This document shows positions 43,617 through 52,861 of a stretch of DNA of 64,000 bases, piece by piece; positions within the stretch are counted from its first letter, which is position 1, and the number at the start of each line of letters is the position of its first letter. Below the pieces are notes generated by a model. That model was not told where the DNA came from. It saw nothing but the letters and a program-made list of their open reading frames with translations, and searched no databases. Location: the NCBI RefSeq assembly GCF_037911135.1, contig NZ_JBBLYU010000001.1, positions 1,674,001 to 1,738,000 on the forward strand, read 5' to 3'. Made by a program: the position numbers and the translations under genes. The DNA comes from Phaeobacter sp. A36a-5a. Lineage in GTDB: Bacteria > Pseudomonadota > Alphaproteobacteria > Rhodobacterales > Rhodobacteraceae.

Positions 43617-44198
43617 CTAGCTGAAGATCGGCAGGGCGCCGCTCAGCTGATCGCGCAGCCGCAGGCGGGTTTCGGTGCTGTCGATCGGCAGCTCCATCAG
43701 CACTGCGCCGTCGATATCCAGAACCGAGATGGCATGGGCGGAGAGCCGCACGCCGCCAAGGCTGCTGTAGCTGCGCCGCAGGACAATCCGCGGTGCGCCG
43801 CGCCGTGTCTTGCGCAGGATCCTCAGCTCGCGCCGGATCGGGTCGAAACAGGCCTCCGGCTGGCTGTCGGGGTGGTGCGAGGTCAGCAGGATCAGGCCGA
43901 CAAACAGAAAGGCCACGGAAATCCCGATCCGGATCAGCGACATCTGCGGATCGAAGCCGGCGTCAGGCAGCAGCCAGAGGCCGGTGGCGCCCATCACCAT
44001 ACCGCCCCCAAGAATGCGCAGCAGCAGCGAGCGGACCGGCCAGTTGGCCTGCATCTGAAGGTTCATTGGTGCCGACCGGGCCAGATGGGCCAGCCGTCTG
44101 GCGGCAGGAGACTGAGAGGACGCGCGCCGCATGACCTTGCCAAATCGACCCGGCTGCATGGGCTGAAAACCGATCTCGGATGGTTCGAGGATGCTCAT
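43617..44198 (-). CDS. Uncharacterised two-helix membrane protein behind a CtrA-type box
   Basis: 193 residues: a basic N-terminal region, two membrane helices at about 57-78 and 88-106 (LIRIGISVAFLFVGLILLT), and a cytoplasmic beta-rich C-terminal domain (RRELRILRKTRRGAPRIVLR; AISVLDIDGAVLMELPIDST). AAAGGGA precedes the ATG. The only clear clue is regulatory: a perfect TTAA-N7-TTAAC site lies 91 bp upstream. No family recognised. Confidence 0.75.
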   Translation of the reverse strand: MSILEPSEIGFQPMQPGRFGKVMRRASSQSPAARRLAHLARSAPMNLQMQANWPVRSLLLRILGGGMVMGATGLWLLPDAGFDPQMSLIRIGISVAFLFVGLILLTSHHPDSQPEACFDPIRRELRILRKTRRGAPRIVLRRSYSSLGGVRLSAHAISVLDIDGAVLMELPIDSTETRLRLRDQLSGALPIFS

Positions 44199-44288
44199 CT
44201 CTGGTCCCTTTCACTCTTAACGCGGTCTGTCTGTCCTGCCTTGCCTGTGACGCCTGCTGCGCCTGTTGGTCTGTGACTGGCGGGATGG

Positions 44289-44304
44289 TTAACACTTGAT
44301 TAAC
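44289..44304. promoter_or_regulatory. Perfect CtrA-type binding site
   Basis: TTAA-CACTTGA-TTAAC matches the CtrA consensus TTAA-N7-TTAAC, and because it is flanked by G and C (GGTTAAC...GATTAACC) it matches on both strands. It lies 91 bp upstream of the 43617-44198 gene. Confidence 0.7.
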
Positions 44305-44531
44305 CAAGATTGACGCCAGCATTGGGGCTGAAATGGGGCGGAGTTGCGGTAAATACGGGCCGTGCTCCGCCGTGATGGGCAGCCCTTTCGTCTACGGGCC
44401 TCAACAGGGCATATGCAGATGCAGCCGCCCTGCCCCCCGCTTCCGTCTTGACCCCTCCGGGCTAGCGCGCGGGGTCTGATCGGGCCGCTGGCGAAAGAGG
44501 TTCGCCCTGTCGGATCCGTGGCCCATTCTCA

Positions 44532-44554
44532 GCTTTGCATGCAAAGCTTTGCAT
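44532..44554. promoter_or_regulatory. Two overlapping 16-bp perfect palindromes upstream of rpsF
   Basis: GCTTTGCATGCAAAGC (44532-44547) and ATGCAAAGCTTTGCAT (44539-44554) overlap by 9 bp. They are built from alternating TTTGCAT/ATGCAAA units. They lie 250 bp upstream of rpsF in an otherwise gene-less region (44199-44804). An operator for an unknown regulator is likely. Confidence 0.6.
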
Positions 44555-44804
44555 AATTTTGCTAAAATTTGGTTCACAGGCTATGGATCAAACCCCAGCG
44601 ACCACTGGCAACGTGGGTGCAGAGGGACATCTTGAGGAGCACAGGGGCACGCGGCGGGAAACGGGCCTTGCCCTTTTGGTCTGAGCCTGTATATGGGGGC
44701 TTCCTTCCGCGACATTTTCGATCCGCGCAGACTCTCGTGACAGGGCAGCGGAAGGGACAACCGCCCCGTCTATGAAATGCGCCTAGACAAAAACTGGAGT
44801 TCAC

Positions 44805-45158
44805 ATGCCACTCTACGAGCATGTCATGATTGCGCGTCAGGACCTGTCCAACTCGCAAGCTGAAGGCCTCATCGAACATTTCGGTGCTGTTCTGTCCGAC
44901 AACGGCGGTAAGCTGGTCGACAGCGAGTACTGGGGCGTCAAGACGATGGCCTATAAGATCAACAAAAATCGTAAGGGCCACTACTCCTTCCTGAAGACCG
45001 ATGCTTCGGCAGCGGCGATCCAGGAAATGGAGCGTCTGATGCGCCTGCATGATGACGTGATGCGCGTTCTGACCATCAAGGTTGACGCACATGAAGACGG
45101 CCCCTCGGTTCAGATGCAGAAGCGCGATGAGCGCGACACGCGTCGTGAGCGCCGCTGA
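44805..45158 (+). CDS. rpsF: 30S ribosomal protein bS6
   Basis: 117 residues: YEHVMIARQDLSNSQAEGLI at the N-terminus, WGVKTMAYKINKNRKGHYSF in the core, and a basic C-terminal tail typical of alphaproteobacteria. It binds bS18 on the platform of the small subunit. First gene of rpsF-rpsR-rplI; a 250-bp leader may hold autoregulatory RNA structure. Confidence 0.97.
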   Translation: MPLYEHVMIARQDLSNSQAEGLIEHFGAVLSDNGGKLVDSEYWGVKTMAYKINKNRKGHYSFLKTDASAAAIQEMERLMRLHDDVMRVLTIKVDAHEDGPSVQMQKRDERDTRRERR

Positions 45159-45186
45159 TCAACGCTTGAGAAAAGGACGCTAAACC

Positions 45187-45414
45187 ATGGCAGCCAAACC
45201 GTTTTTCCGTCGTCGTAAAGTATGCCCGTTCTCGGGCGACAATGCGCCGAAAATCGACTACAAAGACACCCGTCTTCTGCAGCGCTACATTTCCGAACGT
45301 GGTAAGATCGTGCCGTCGCGCATCACCGCCGTTTCGGCAAAGAAGCAGCGTGAACTGGCCCGTGCTATCAAGCGCGCCCGCTTCCTCGCCCTGCTGCCCT
45401 ACGCCGTGAAGTAA
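45187..45414 (+). CDS. rpsR: 30S ribosomal protein bS18
   Basis: 75 residues: [20 protein letters not shown], then [20 protein letters not shown] and a basic C-terminus, the complete bS18 pattern. 28 bp after rpsF. Confidence 0.97.
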   Translation: MAAKPFFRRRKVCPFSGDNAPKIDYKDTRLLQRYISERGKIVPSRITAVSAKKQRELARAIKRARFLALLPYAVK

Positions 45415-45426
45415 GGAGATAAGCAC

Positions 45427-46038
45427 ATGCAAGTTATCCTTCTGGAACGTGTGGCCAAACTGGGCCAAATGGGCGAAGTCGTGGACGTAAAGCCCGGCTA
45501 TGCTCGCAACTTCCTGCTGCCGCAAGGCAAGGCGCTGACCGCGTCGCAGAACAACATCGCTCGTTTTGAGGAACAGAAAGCGCAGTTCGAAGCGCGCAAT
45601 CTGGAAACCAAGAAAGAAGCGGAAGCTCTGGCAGAGAAGCTGGACGGTCAGCAGTTCATCGTGATTCGCTCCGCGTCTGACGCTGGCGCCCTCTACGGCT
45701 CCGTCACCCCGCGTGACGCCGCAGAAGCCGCCACCGCAGAAGGTTTCTCGGTCGACAAGAAGCAGGTTGCCCTGCTTTCGCCGATCAAGGAACTGGGTCT
45801 GCACAGCGTTGTTGTGAAGCTGCACCCTGAAGTCGAAGTTCAGATCAAACTGAACGTTGCGCGTTCGGTCGAAGAAGCTGAGCTGCAAGCCTCGGGCAAA
45901 TCGATTCAAGAGCTGGCCGCTGAAGAAGAAGCCGCTGCTGAATTCGAAATCTCCGAACTGTTCGACGATATCGGCTCTGCCGCATCCGACGACGACGATG
46001 CAGCCCCGGCCGCAGACGACGAAGAGACCAACGCCTGA
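45427..46038 (+). CDS. rplI: 50S ribosomal protein bL9
   Basis: 203 residues: [20 protein letters not shown] and [15 protein letters not shown] are the N-domain signature, followed by the long helix and the C-domain. The last 45 residues form an extra, very acidic tail ([20 protein letters not shown]) beyond the usual 148-residue core, as is common in Rhodobacteraceae. 12 bp after rpsR. Confidence 0.97.
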   Translation: MQVILLERVAKLGQMGEVVDVKPGYARNFLLPQGKALTASQNNIARFEEQKAQFEARNLETKKEAEALAEKLDGQQFIVIRSASDAGALYGSVTPRDAAEAATAEGFSVDKKQVALLSPIKELGLHSVVVKLHPEVEVQIKLNVARSVEEAELQASGKSIQELAAEEEAAAEFEISELFDDIGSAASDDDDAAPAADDEETNA

Positions 46039-46067
46039 TCGGCATTGGATCTATCCGAGATCGAGAG

Positions 46068-46097
46068 AGGCCGCCCCGGATCGGGGCGGCCTTTTTC
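46068..46097 (+). terminator. Intrinsic terminator of rpsF-rpsR-rplI
   Basis: GGCCGCCCC-GGAT-CGGGGCGGCC followed by TTTTT, 30 bp after the rplI stop. Confidence 0.92.
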
Positions 46098-46307
46098 ATA
46101 TCTGCGGCGGCCGCAGCTGGATTGCGCTGCTGACAGATCAAAATCGCCTCAAACTCTCCGCAGAAACTGCGGCGCGGGTAACCTCGTCTTTGCCGGTTTC
46201 TGCAAGCCTAGATCCCGCCCTGAGCGATCGCTCCGGGAGCGCGTGTTTGTGCGCACGTGTGGTTGTGACTGTCGTGCCAGGCCTGCGTCTGGCGTCTGGG
46301 GGTAAGC

Positions 46308-46490
46308 ATGGAAGAGGATCTGATCCGGGAAGAAACGGCGCTGCGGCGGCGCCTGCTGCTGCGGCTCTTGCGCAACTTCAGCTTTGAAAACCCGAAATAC
46401 AGGGGCGAACCGATCAGCAATCTGGTGCCACCGGAGCTGATCACCGCCGAGCTGACCCGGCACAACCCTGACCGGGTGATCCAACCCTGA
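46308..46490 (+). CDS. Small uncharacterised protein (60 aa)
   Basis: Reads MEEDLIREETALRRRLLLRL, then LRNFSFENPKYRGEPISNLV, ending HNPDRVIQP. A strongly charged helix is followed by a short conserved-looking segment. GGGGGTAAGC precedes the ATG. No domain or membrane segment; it may be a genuine small protein of the group, but evidence is limited to composition and ribosome site. Confidence 0.45.
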   Translation: MEEDLIREETALRRRLLLRLLRNFSFENPKYRGEPISNLVPPELITAELTRHNPDRVIQP

Positions 46491-46894
46491 ACCATGTGGG
46501 CGTTGCAGACGGGGCCACGAAGGCTCGGCCCCCGCAGCCCCTTTGCATGGGCGTCCCAATCGGGCCGCAGGCACGGGAGCCGTGTTGGGACAGGGCAAGG
46601 CCCGGTTCATGCGCGCGTGGATCATGCGGCAGTCGATCAGCGCCGACAAATTCTTAGCCGTTAAAATTTGATCCATCAGCGCCCGCGCTAGCCGGGGCAC
46701 CCTGACCGGTCATGCGGATCGCCGCGCCGGGGGTCCAATCCCGGCTGATGGCCCGGGATTGCGGGCGATCATCGGACAGCCTGCCACGGTCGGGGGATAT
46801 CCGCCGATGGGTTCCCGCGCCATTTGCCCAAGCCGCAGGCGCGCCCTAATCTGCCGCCGATCCGGCGTATTCGGGGTTTAGACAGGCAGTATCC
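46491..46894. other. Intergenic stretch before the transglycosylase gene
   Basis: About 400 bp with no supported gene; I see no repeat or intrinsic terminator in it. Confidence 0.5.
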
Positions 46895-47365
46895 ATGATT
46901 GATCGCAGAACGGCTCTGGCCATTATTCTCAGCCCGCTGGCCCTTGCCGCCTGTGGCGAGGCACCCGCCGCAACCGAGCGTGCCGCAACGCCGCCGCTCT
47001 ATCCCAACGAGACGCCGGAGCTTCGCCGCAAGATCAATTTCTGGGCCGACCACTATGAGGTGCCGCGCCCGCTGGTCCATCGCCTTGCCATCCGCGAGAG
47101 CACCCATCGGCCCTGGGCGGTCAACCGGCCCTACTACGGGCTGTTGCAGATCCTGCCGGCCACTGCCCGCTCCATGGGGTTTCGCGGCAAGCCGAAGGAT
47201 CTGCTGGATGCGGATACCAACCTGAAATATGCGGTGAAATATCTGCGCGGGGCCTGGCTCCTCTCCGATGGCAGCTACGATCAGGCGGTAAAACACTATT
47301 CGCGCGGCTACTACTATGCCGCAAAACGGCGGGGCATGTTGCGCGAAACCGGGCTGCGCCCCTGA
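46895..47365 (+). CDS. Lytic transglycosylase lipoprotein (SLT domain)
   Basis: 156 residues: a lipoprotein signal (ALAIILSPLALAAC, lipobox ending at C20), then a short SLT domain with catalytic Glu in HRLAIRESTHRPWAVNRPYY and GLLQILPATARSMGFRG, followed by DADTNLKYAVKYLRGAW and YSRGYYYAA. It should be anchored to the outer or inner membrane and cleave murein glycan. The domain is shorter than Slt70-type enzymes but contains the E and the GLLQI/ARSMGF motifs. Confidence 0.88.
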   Translation: MIDRRTALAIILSPLALAACGEAPAATERAATPPLYPNETPELRRKINFWADHYEVPRPLVHRLAIRESTHRPWAVNRPYYGLLQILPATARSMGFRGKPKDLLDADTNLKYAVKYLRGAWLLSDGSYDQAVKHYSRGYYYAAKRRGMLRETGLRP

Positions 47366-47516
47366 TCAGACCGCTTGAAAACCACGATATCACAAAGAGT
47401 TATGATATCTTACGCGGCAGCTTGCCACTCTGATTGTTAGCGCAAAACTGTCACGTGACCGAAGGCGTTTTTCTGCTAGCATGGATGTCTGTAATAAAAA
47501 GACGTCGGAGTAAAAA

Positions 47517-49475
47517 ATGCCTATTCAACTAGATCGCCGGTCCTTTCTGGCCGGCAGTGCCGGTCTGATCGCGCTGCATCCGTTTTCGGTTCAGGCGGCT
47601 TCCAATCAGGTGCATCTGCGCCTGATGGAGACCACCGACCTGCATGTGCATGTGTTTCCCTATGATTATTACGCCGACAAGCCGCGCGACACTGTCGGGC
47701 TGGCGCGCACGGCCTCGCTGATCGGCGATATTCGCGCCGAGGCGACCAATTCGCTGCTGCTGGACAATGGCGACTTCCTGCAGGGCAATCCGATGGGCGA
47801 TTACATCGCCTATGAGCGCGGCATGAAGGAAGGCGACACCCATCCGGTCATCCAGGCGATGAACGCCGTTGGCTTTGACGGCTCGACGCTGGGCAATCAT
47901 GAGTTCAACTACGGGCTGGATTTCCTGATGAAATCCCTCGCCGGGGCCGAGTTCCCGGTGGTCTGCGCCAATGTCGCCACATCCACCGGTGCCGGCCCGC
48001 GTGACGACAAGACCCTGCTGCCGCCCTATGTGATCCTGGAGCGCGAGCTGACCGATGGCGCGGGCAACCGTCATCCCATCAAGATCGGGCTGATCGGCTT
48101 TGTGCCGCCGCAGGTGATGAACTGGGACCGTCGCCATCTGGAAGGCAATGTGCAGGCCCGCGACATTCTGCAATCCGCCCGCGCCTATGTGCCGGAGATG
48201 AAGGAAAAAGGCGCCGACATCATTATCGCCCTGTCACATTCCGGGATCGGCAGCGCCGATGAGACCGACGGGATGGAGAATGCCTCGGTGCCGCTGGCGG
48301 CCGTCGAGGGCATCGACGCCATCATGACCGGCCATTCGCATCTGGTCTTCCCCTCCTCCACCTATGCGGATTTTGCCGGGGTGGATGTCGATAAGGGCAC
48401 CATCCACGGAACCCCCGCCACAATGGGCGGTTTCTGGGGCAGCCATATGGGTCTGATCGACCTGATGCTGGAGCGGGACGGCAGCGGCTGGCGCGTGGTG
48501 GGCCATGCCTCGGAGGCGCGCCCGATTTCGCGGCGCGAAGAGGACCGGTCGATCACCGCCCTGGTCGAAAGTGCCCCTGCGGTGCTGGCAGCTGCGCAGA
48601 AAGAACATGACGAGACACTGCAATATGTCCGCCGCGCGGTCGGCAAGACCGATGCACCGCTGCACAGCTATTTTGCACTGGTCGCCGATGATCCCTCGGT
48701 GCAGATCGTGTCGATTGCGCAGACCTGGTATATCGAACAGATGCTGAAGGGCACCGAGCATGAAGGCCTGCCGATCCTGTCAGCTGCGGCCCCGTTTAAG
48801 GCCGGCGGTCGCGGTGGTGCGGAGTATTACACTGATGTGCCAAAAGGCGATGTGGCGATCAAGAATGTCGCCGACCTCTACCTCTACCCCAACACCGCCC
48901 GTGCGGTGCGGGTGACCGGCGCGCAGGTTAAGGACTGGCTGGAACGCTCTGCCGGCATGTTCAACCAGATTACCCCCGGCGAGGCCGATCAGGTGCTGCT
49001 CAATCCCGCCTTCCCGAGCTACAACTTTGACGTGATCGACGGGGTGACCTATCAGATCGATCTGTCGCAGCCCTCGAAGTTCGGACCGAAGGGGGAGCTG
49101 GAGAATCCCGACGCCAACCGCATCGTCAATCTGGAGTTCAACGGCGCGCCAATCGATCCCGCACAGGAGTTCATTATCGCCACCAACAACTATCGTGCTG
49201 GCGGCGGCGGTGCCTTCCCCGGCGCGATGGGGGATACCATCGTGTTCGAGGGGCCGGACACCAACCGCGATGTGATCGTGCGCTATATCGTCGAGAAGGG
49301 CACCATCAGCCCGCGCGCCGATGCCAACTGGCGCTTTGCCCCGCTGGCGGACACCTCGGTGCTGTTTGACACCGGCCCCAAGGCGGCGGCCTATGTGGAC
49401 AGTGTCGAGAGCATTGCAATAGAACCTGCGGGTGAAGGGCCGGATGGCTTTGCACGCTACAGAATTGCGCTGTGA
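47517..49475 (+). CDS. cpdB: 2',3'-cyclic-nucleotide 2'-phosphodiesterase/3'-nucleotidase
   Basis: 652 residues: a twin-arginine-type signal ([19 protein letters not shown]), then a metallophosphoesterase domain with metal ligands in [10 protein letters not shown] (D41, H43), [19 protein letters not shown] and [10 protein letters not shown] 5'-nucleotidase C-terminal domain follows from about residue 370 ([20 protein letters not shown]). It hydrolyses cyclic and 3'-nucleotides in the periplasm to recover phosphate and nucleosides. Complete length for CpdB. Confidence 0.92.
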   Translation: MPIQLDRRSFLAGSAGLIALHPFSVQAASNQVHLRLMETTDLHVHVFPYDYYADKPRDTVGLARTASLIGDIRAEATNSLLLDNGDFLQGNPMGDYIAYERGMKEGDTHPVIQAMNAVGFDGSTLGNHEFNYGLDFLMKSLAGAEFPVVCANVATSTGAGPRDDKTLLPPYVILERELTDGAGNRHPIKIGLIGFVPPQVMNWDRRHLEGNVQARDILQSARAYVPEMKEKGADIIIALSHSGIGSADETDGMENASVPLAAVEGIDAIMTGHSHLVFPSSTYADFAGVDVDKGTIHGTPATMGGFWGSHMGLIDLMLERDGSGWRVVGHASEARPISRREEDRSITALVESAPAVLAAAQKEHDETLQYVRRAVGKTDAPLHSYFALVADDPSVQIVSIAQTWYIEQMLKGTEHEGLPILSAAAPFKAGGRGGAEYYTDVPKGDVAIKNVADLYLYPNTARAVRVTGAQVKDWLERSAGMFNQITPGEADQVLLNPAFPSYNFDVIDGVTYQIDLSQPSKFGPKGELENPDANRIVNLEFNGAPIDPAQEFIIATNNYRAGGGGAFPGAMGDTIVFEGPDTNRDVIVRYIVEKGTISPRADANWRFAPLADTSVLFDTGPKAAAYVDSVESIAIEPAGEGPDGFARYRIAL

Positions 49476-49514
49476 ACAAACTGTTTCCGATTTGTGCAAA
49501 ATGAAATGATTCTC

Positions 49515-49548
49515 GCCGCCCGGCCAAACTTGGTCGGGCGGCATATTT
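49515..49548 (+). terminator. Likely terminator of cpdB
   Basis: GCCGCCCG (49515-49522) and CGGGCGGC (49535-49542) form a strong stem; the following bases are ATATTTA, so the T-tract is weak. Confidence 0.6.
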
Positions 49549-49773
49549 AGGCGCACACGCCCCGCTTGCACACAAGTTATTGAGGGGCGCCCTAAAGGTT
49601 AATTTTTACAAATTTCGAGCAAATTTGCGCTCTCCTTACTGCTTTTTAGGCATTTGTTTGCCAAATTTCCGCCCCCTTCTTGCGGCAGAGTTTTCCGACA
49701 TGCGAGGTGTCGATCAGCGCTGCACAACAGCGACCCGCATCAAGACGGTTGATGAGCAAGAGGAGCAGTTCCG

Positions 49774-51060
49774 ATGCCAAACGGCAGTTTCAACGATTTT
49801 CGAAATGCGCTTCTGGCGTTTGAATCGGGCTGGGACCGGGACCGCTACAATGCGGGGCAGATCAGCGACGCGCAGCTGACGCAATGGGTCGGCGCGCCGG
49901 TCAGCAGCTTCTATCCCGGCCTCAGCAGCTGGGGCCAGCTGAGCGACACCCAATGGCGGGACATGGCCTATCACTCCACCAATTCGCTGGGCTTTGTCGG
50001 CTATCAGTTCGGCGAGGCGCTGCTGATTGACCTCGGTTATTATCAGGACGACGTTTACTACCTGGGCGGTGATACCATCAACCGCTGGGATGGCACCTGG
50101 ACCGGGAAAAATGGCGTCAACAGCCTGGATGATTTCAAATCCCACGCCGCACAGGACACCGCCATCAATGAGGCGTTTGGCTATAACTTCGAGATGCTGA
50201 GCTACTATCTCGGTCGGCAGGGGCGCAGCATCAGCGATTTTGTCGGCGAGACCGTGACCTATCGCGATGTCAATGGCGCCATGGTGGATGTTACCCTCTC
50301 GCTGACCGGGCTGATGGCTGCGGCGCATCTGCGCGGTGCTTCGGGGCTGGCGACGCTCCTGCTGAGCGATACCGCCTCGACCGATGAATACGGCACGTCG
50401 ATCCTGAAATACGTGAAAGATTTCGGCGGTTACGACAGCCCCACGGCCGACGCGCTGATTGCCTTCTGGCAGGATCGCAAGGCAGGCGGTACCGCACCGC
50501 TGGACATGGGCGAGCCGCAGCCAAGCGAGCCCGTCCTGGTTGGTGAAACCCTGCTGGGCACCGTCAGCCGGGACATTCTGGATGGAACCGATGCAAATGA
50601 CCTGCTGTCAGGGCGCGGCGGCAACGACCGGCTTGCAGGCCGCGCGGGTGATGATGATCTGCGCGGTGGCGGCGGGCGCGACCGGCTGATTGGCCAGGGC
50701 GGCGATGACAAACTCAACGGTTCGCACGGGGCCGACACGATCCGCGCCGGTGCGGGCAATGACACATTGATCGGCGGCAATGGCAATGACCTGCTGTTTG
50801 GTCAGGGTGGTAACGACCTGATGATCGGGGGCGATGGGGCCGACACATTTGCCTTCGGCAGCAACCACGGGCGCGCCCGTATCCGCGATTTTGAACTGGG
50901 CACGGACAAGATCGACATCCTCAGCGGAGCACAGAACATCAATCAGATCGATTTTACGACCAGAGGTGATCACGTCGTGATGTCTTTTGACAATGTTGTG
51001 GTCACGGTTGAAAATATCACCGTCGAGGACCTGGCCAGTTCCGATAATTTTCTGTTCTGA
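49774..51060 (+). CDS. RTX calcium-binding protein with unrecognised N-terminal domain
   Basis: 428 residues. Residues 275-360 hold about eight GGxGxDxLx nonapeptides (LSGRGGNDRLAGRAGDDDLR; LIGGNGNDLLFGQGGNDLMI) that form calcium-loaded beta-rolls. The C-terminus (DLASSDNFLF) looks like a type I secretion signal, and there is no Sec signal. Residues 1-240 form a separate domain rich in Trp/Tyr (LAFESGWDRDRYNAGQISDA; STNSLGFVGYQFGEALLIDL; FGYNFEMLSYYLGRQGRSIS) that I do not recognise. The name therefore reflects only the secretion/repeat part. Confidence 0.85.
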   Translation: MPNGSFNDFRNALLAFESGWDRDRYNAGQISDAQLTQWVGAPVSSFYPGLSSWGQLSDTQWRDMAYHSTNSLGFVGYQFGEALLIDLGYYQDDVYYLGGDTINRWDGTWTGKNGVNSLDDFKSHAAQDTAINEAFGYNFEMLSYYLGRQGRSISDFVGETVTYRDVNGAMVDVTLSLTGLMAAAHLRGASGLATLLLSDTASTDEYGTSILKYVKDFGGYDSPTADALIAFWQDRKAGGTAPLDMGEPQPSEPVLVGETLLGTVSRDILDGTDANDLLSGRGGNDRLAGRAGDDDLRGGGGRDRLIGQGGDDKLNGSHGADTIRAGAGNDTLIGGNGNDLLFGQGGNDLMIGGDGADTFAFGSNHGRARIRDFELGTDKIDILSGAQNINQIDFTTRGDHVVMSFDNVVVTVENITVEDLASSDNFLF

Positions 51061-51089
51061 GCGGGCACCACCGCAAGACCATCGGGTGA

Positions 51090-51137
51090 TCTGACAACCG
51101 AGAGGTCAGACAACCGAGTGATCAGACAACCGCCCTG
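51090..51137. repeat. Three tandem 16-bp units after the RTX gene
   Basis: TCTGACAACCGAGAGG, TCAGACAACCGAGTGA and TCAGACAACCGCCCTG follow one another directly; (T)C(T/A)GACAACCG is shared. The last unit runs into the terminator hairpin. Confidence 0.75.
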
Positions 51138-51163
51138 GAGTTCGCCTCCACGGCGGTTTTCTT
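51128..51163 (+). terminator. Intrinsic terminator of the RTX gene
   Basis: AACCGCC-CTGGAG-TTCG-CCTCCA-CGGCGGTT hairpin with a UUCG-type loop, followed by TTCTT. Confidence 0.85.
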
Positions 51164-51207
51164 ATGCCTTAGACCGCTCCTACTCCGCCCCGCGCTCACC
51201 GCCAAAC

Positions 51208-51238
51208 AAAAAAGGCCGCCCCCTTAGGGGACGGCCTT
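51208..51238 (-). terminator. Intrinsic terminator of tig
   Basis: On the minus strand AAGGCCGTCCCC-TAA-GGGGGCGGCCTT is followed by TTTT, 50 bp after the tig stop. Confidence 0.9.
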
Positions 51239-51287
51239 GCGTGTTGGCACACCTCGGATCCGCGCCGGGCGGGATCCGGGATCTGAC

Positions 51288-52619
51288 TTATTCTTCTTCC
51301 AGAGCTTCGACTGCGGCCTGCAGGTCGTCCTTGGACACTTCTTTCTCGCTGACTTTGGCCTGCTCGGCGATGTGATCGATGACCTTGTCTTCGAAGATCG
51401 GTGCGCGCAGCTGCTGCTGCATCTGAGCGTTCTGCTGGATGAACTCAAAGAACTGGCGTTCCTGGCCCGGGTACTGGCGTGCCTGGCTCATGATGGCCTG
51501 GGTCATTTCCGCGTCGGTCACTTCGACCTCGGCTTTCTGGCCCAGCTCGGCCAGCAACAGGCCCAGACGGACGCGGCGCTCTGCCAGTTTGTTGTGCTCG
51601 TCAGTCGGCTCGATTTCACCGTGGTTGTGATCGTGAACCTCGGGGTTTTCCTCGTGCCACAGCTGATGTGCGATCTGCTTGGCTTCGGCTTCGACCAGCG
51701 AGGGCGGCAGGTCGAAGGAGACCAGATCGTCCAGCTTGTCCAGAAGGCCACGCTTCATCACCGCGCGGGCCGCACCGGCGTATTCTGCTTCCAGACGCTC
51801 GGAGATCTGACCTTTCAGCGCGGCGAGGTCCTCGGCGCCGAATTTCTTCGCCAGCTCGTCGTTGATCTCTGCTGCCTTGGCGGCTTTGACCTCTTTCACG
51901 GTGCAGGTGAATACGGCTTCCTTACCGGCCAGATGCTCGGCCTGGTACTGCTCGGGGAAAGTGACGGTGACGTCTTTTTCGTCGCCTGCCTTGGTGCCGA
52001 CCAGCTGGTCTTCGAAACCGGGGATGAAGGAGTTGGAGCCCAGCACCAGCGGGTAGTCTTCGCCTGCGCCGCCGTCGAAGGCTTCGCCGTCTACCTTGCC
52101 GACGAAGTCGATCACAACCTGATCGCCATTTTCAGCGGCAGCACCCTCTTCGCGGGCTTCGAATTCCTTGGCGGTCTCGGCCAGGTTGGCCAGCGCCTCG
52201 TCAACTGCGGCGTCGTCCGCTTTGACCACCAGCTTTTCCAGCTCAACGCCGGAGAGATCAACTTCGGGGATTTCAGGCAGTGCCTCATAGGACATCTCGA
52301 CGTTGACGTCGTCGCCCTCTTTCCAGTCTTCGTTGGTCATCTTGACGTCGGGCTGCATCGCCGGACGGTCACCGCTTTCCTCGAAGTGCTTGTTCATCGC
52401 ACCGTCGATGGTTTCCTGCATGGCTTCGCCGATCAGACGCTGGCCGAACTGCTTCTTCAGCAGCGCCATGGGAACCTTGCCCTTGCGGAAGCCCTTCATC
52501 TCGACTTCGGGCTGTGCCTCGACGAGTTTTTCATTGACCTTCGCATCCAGCTCGGCGGCGGTAACGGTGATCGCGTAGCCGCGTTTCAGACCTTCGTTCA
52601 GCGTCTCGGTGACCTGCAT
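51288..52619 (-). CDS. tig: Trigger factor
   Basis: 443 residues: ribosome-binding N-domain with signature GFRKGKVP (43-50), FKBP-type PPIase domain (about 155-245; [20 protein letters not shown]), and the helical chaperone arms. It binds nascent chains at the ribosomal exit. The ATG is preceded by another ATG (52622); [10 protein letters not shown] is the family N-terminus. In the C-domain a short His/Asp-rich loop (EVHDHNHGE) is present, which I have not seen as a general family feature. Confidence 0.95.
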   Translation of the reverse strand: MQVTETLNEGLKRGYAITVTAAELDAKVNEKLVEAQPEVEMKGFRKGKVPMALLKKQFGQRLIGEAMQETIDGAMNKHFEESGDRPAMQPDVKMTNEDWKEGDDVNVEMSYEALPEIPEVDLSGVELEKLVVKADDAAVDEALANLAETAKEFEAREEGAAAENGDQVVIDFVGKVDGEAFDGGAGEDYPLVLGSNSFIPGFEDQLVGTKAGDEKDVTVTFPEQYQAEHLAGKEAVFTCTVKEVKAAKAAEINDELAKKFGAEDLAALKGQISERLEAEYAGAARAVMKRGLLDKLDDLVSFDLPPSLVEAEAKQIAHQLWHEENPEVHDHNHGEIEPTDEHNKLAERRVRLGLLLAELGQKAEVEVTDAEMTQAIMSQARQYPGQERQFFEFIQQNAQMQQQLRAPIFEDKVIDHIAEQAKVSEKEVSKDDLQAAVEALEEE

Positions 52620-52770
52620 CATATTCCCCATAGAGATTCGGGGCGCGCGCGCGGGCGCTCCCCCAGACAATTTGTGGCCTTCTATTTGCACAAGCGCGGC
52701 GGCGCAAGAGGGATTGCCCCCGCAGCCGCCCGGTCAGCGCCGGTTGCGGCGTTTTTTGGCCCCGAAAACA

Positions 52771-52799
52771 GAAAACACGCCCCAAAGGACGTGTTTTCC
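52771..52799 (-). terminator. Probable terminator of the porin gene
   Basis: GAAAACACG-CCCCAAAGGA-CGTGTTTTC is a perfect 9-bp stem; the minus-strand continuation is TGTTTTC. It lies between the porin stop and the tig start. Confidence 0.55.
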
Positions 52800-52861
52800 A
52801 TAATCCGATTGCGCGGATGCCGTTCAGGGCGCAGCGGATCGCCCTGCCCTGTCGCTGGCGA

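Noticed and set aside
44560-44804. S6:S18-type autoregulatory RNA motif in the rpsF leader
   Set aside because: The leader has GC hairpins and a GGACAACCGCCCC segment, but I cannot fold it reliably to the known motif; a covariance model search would decide.
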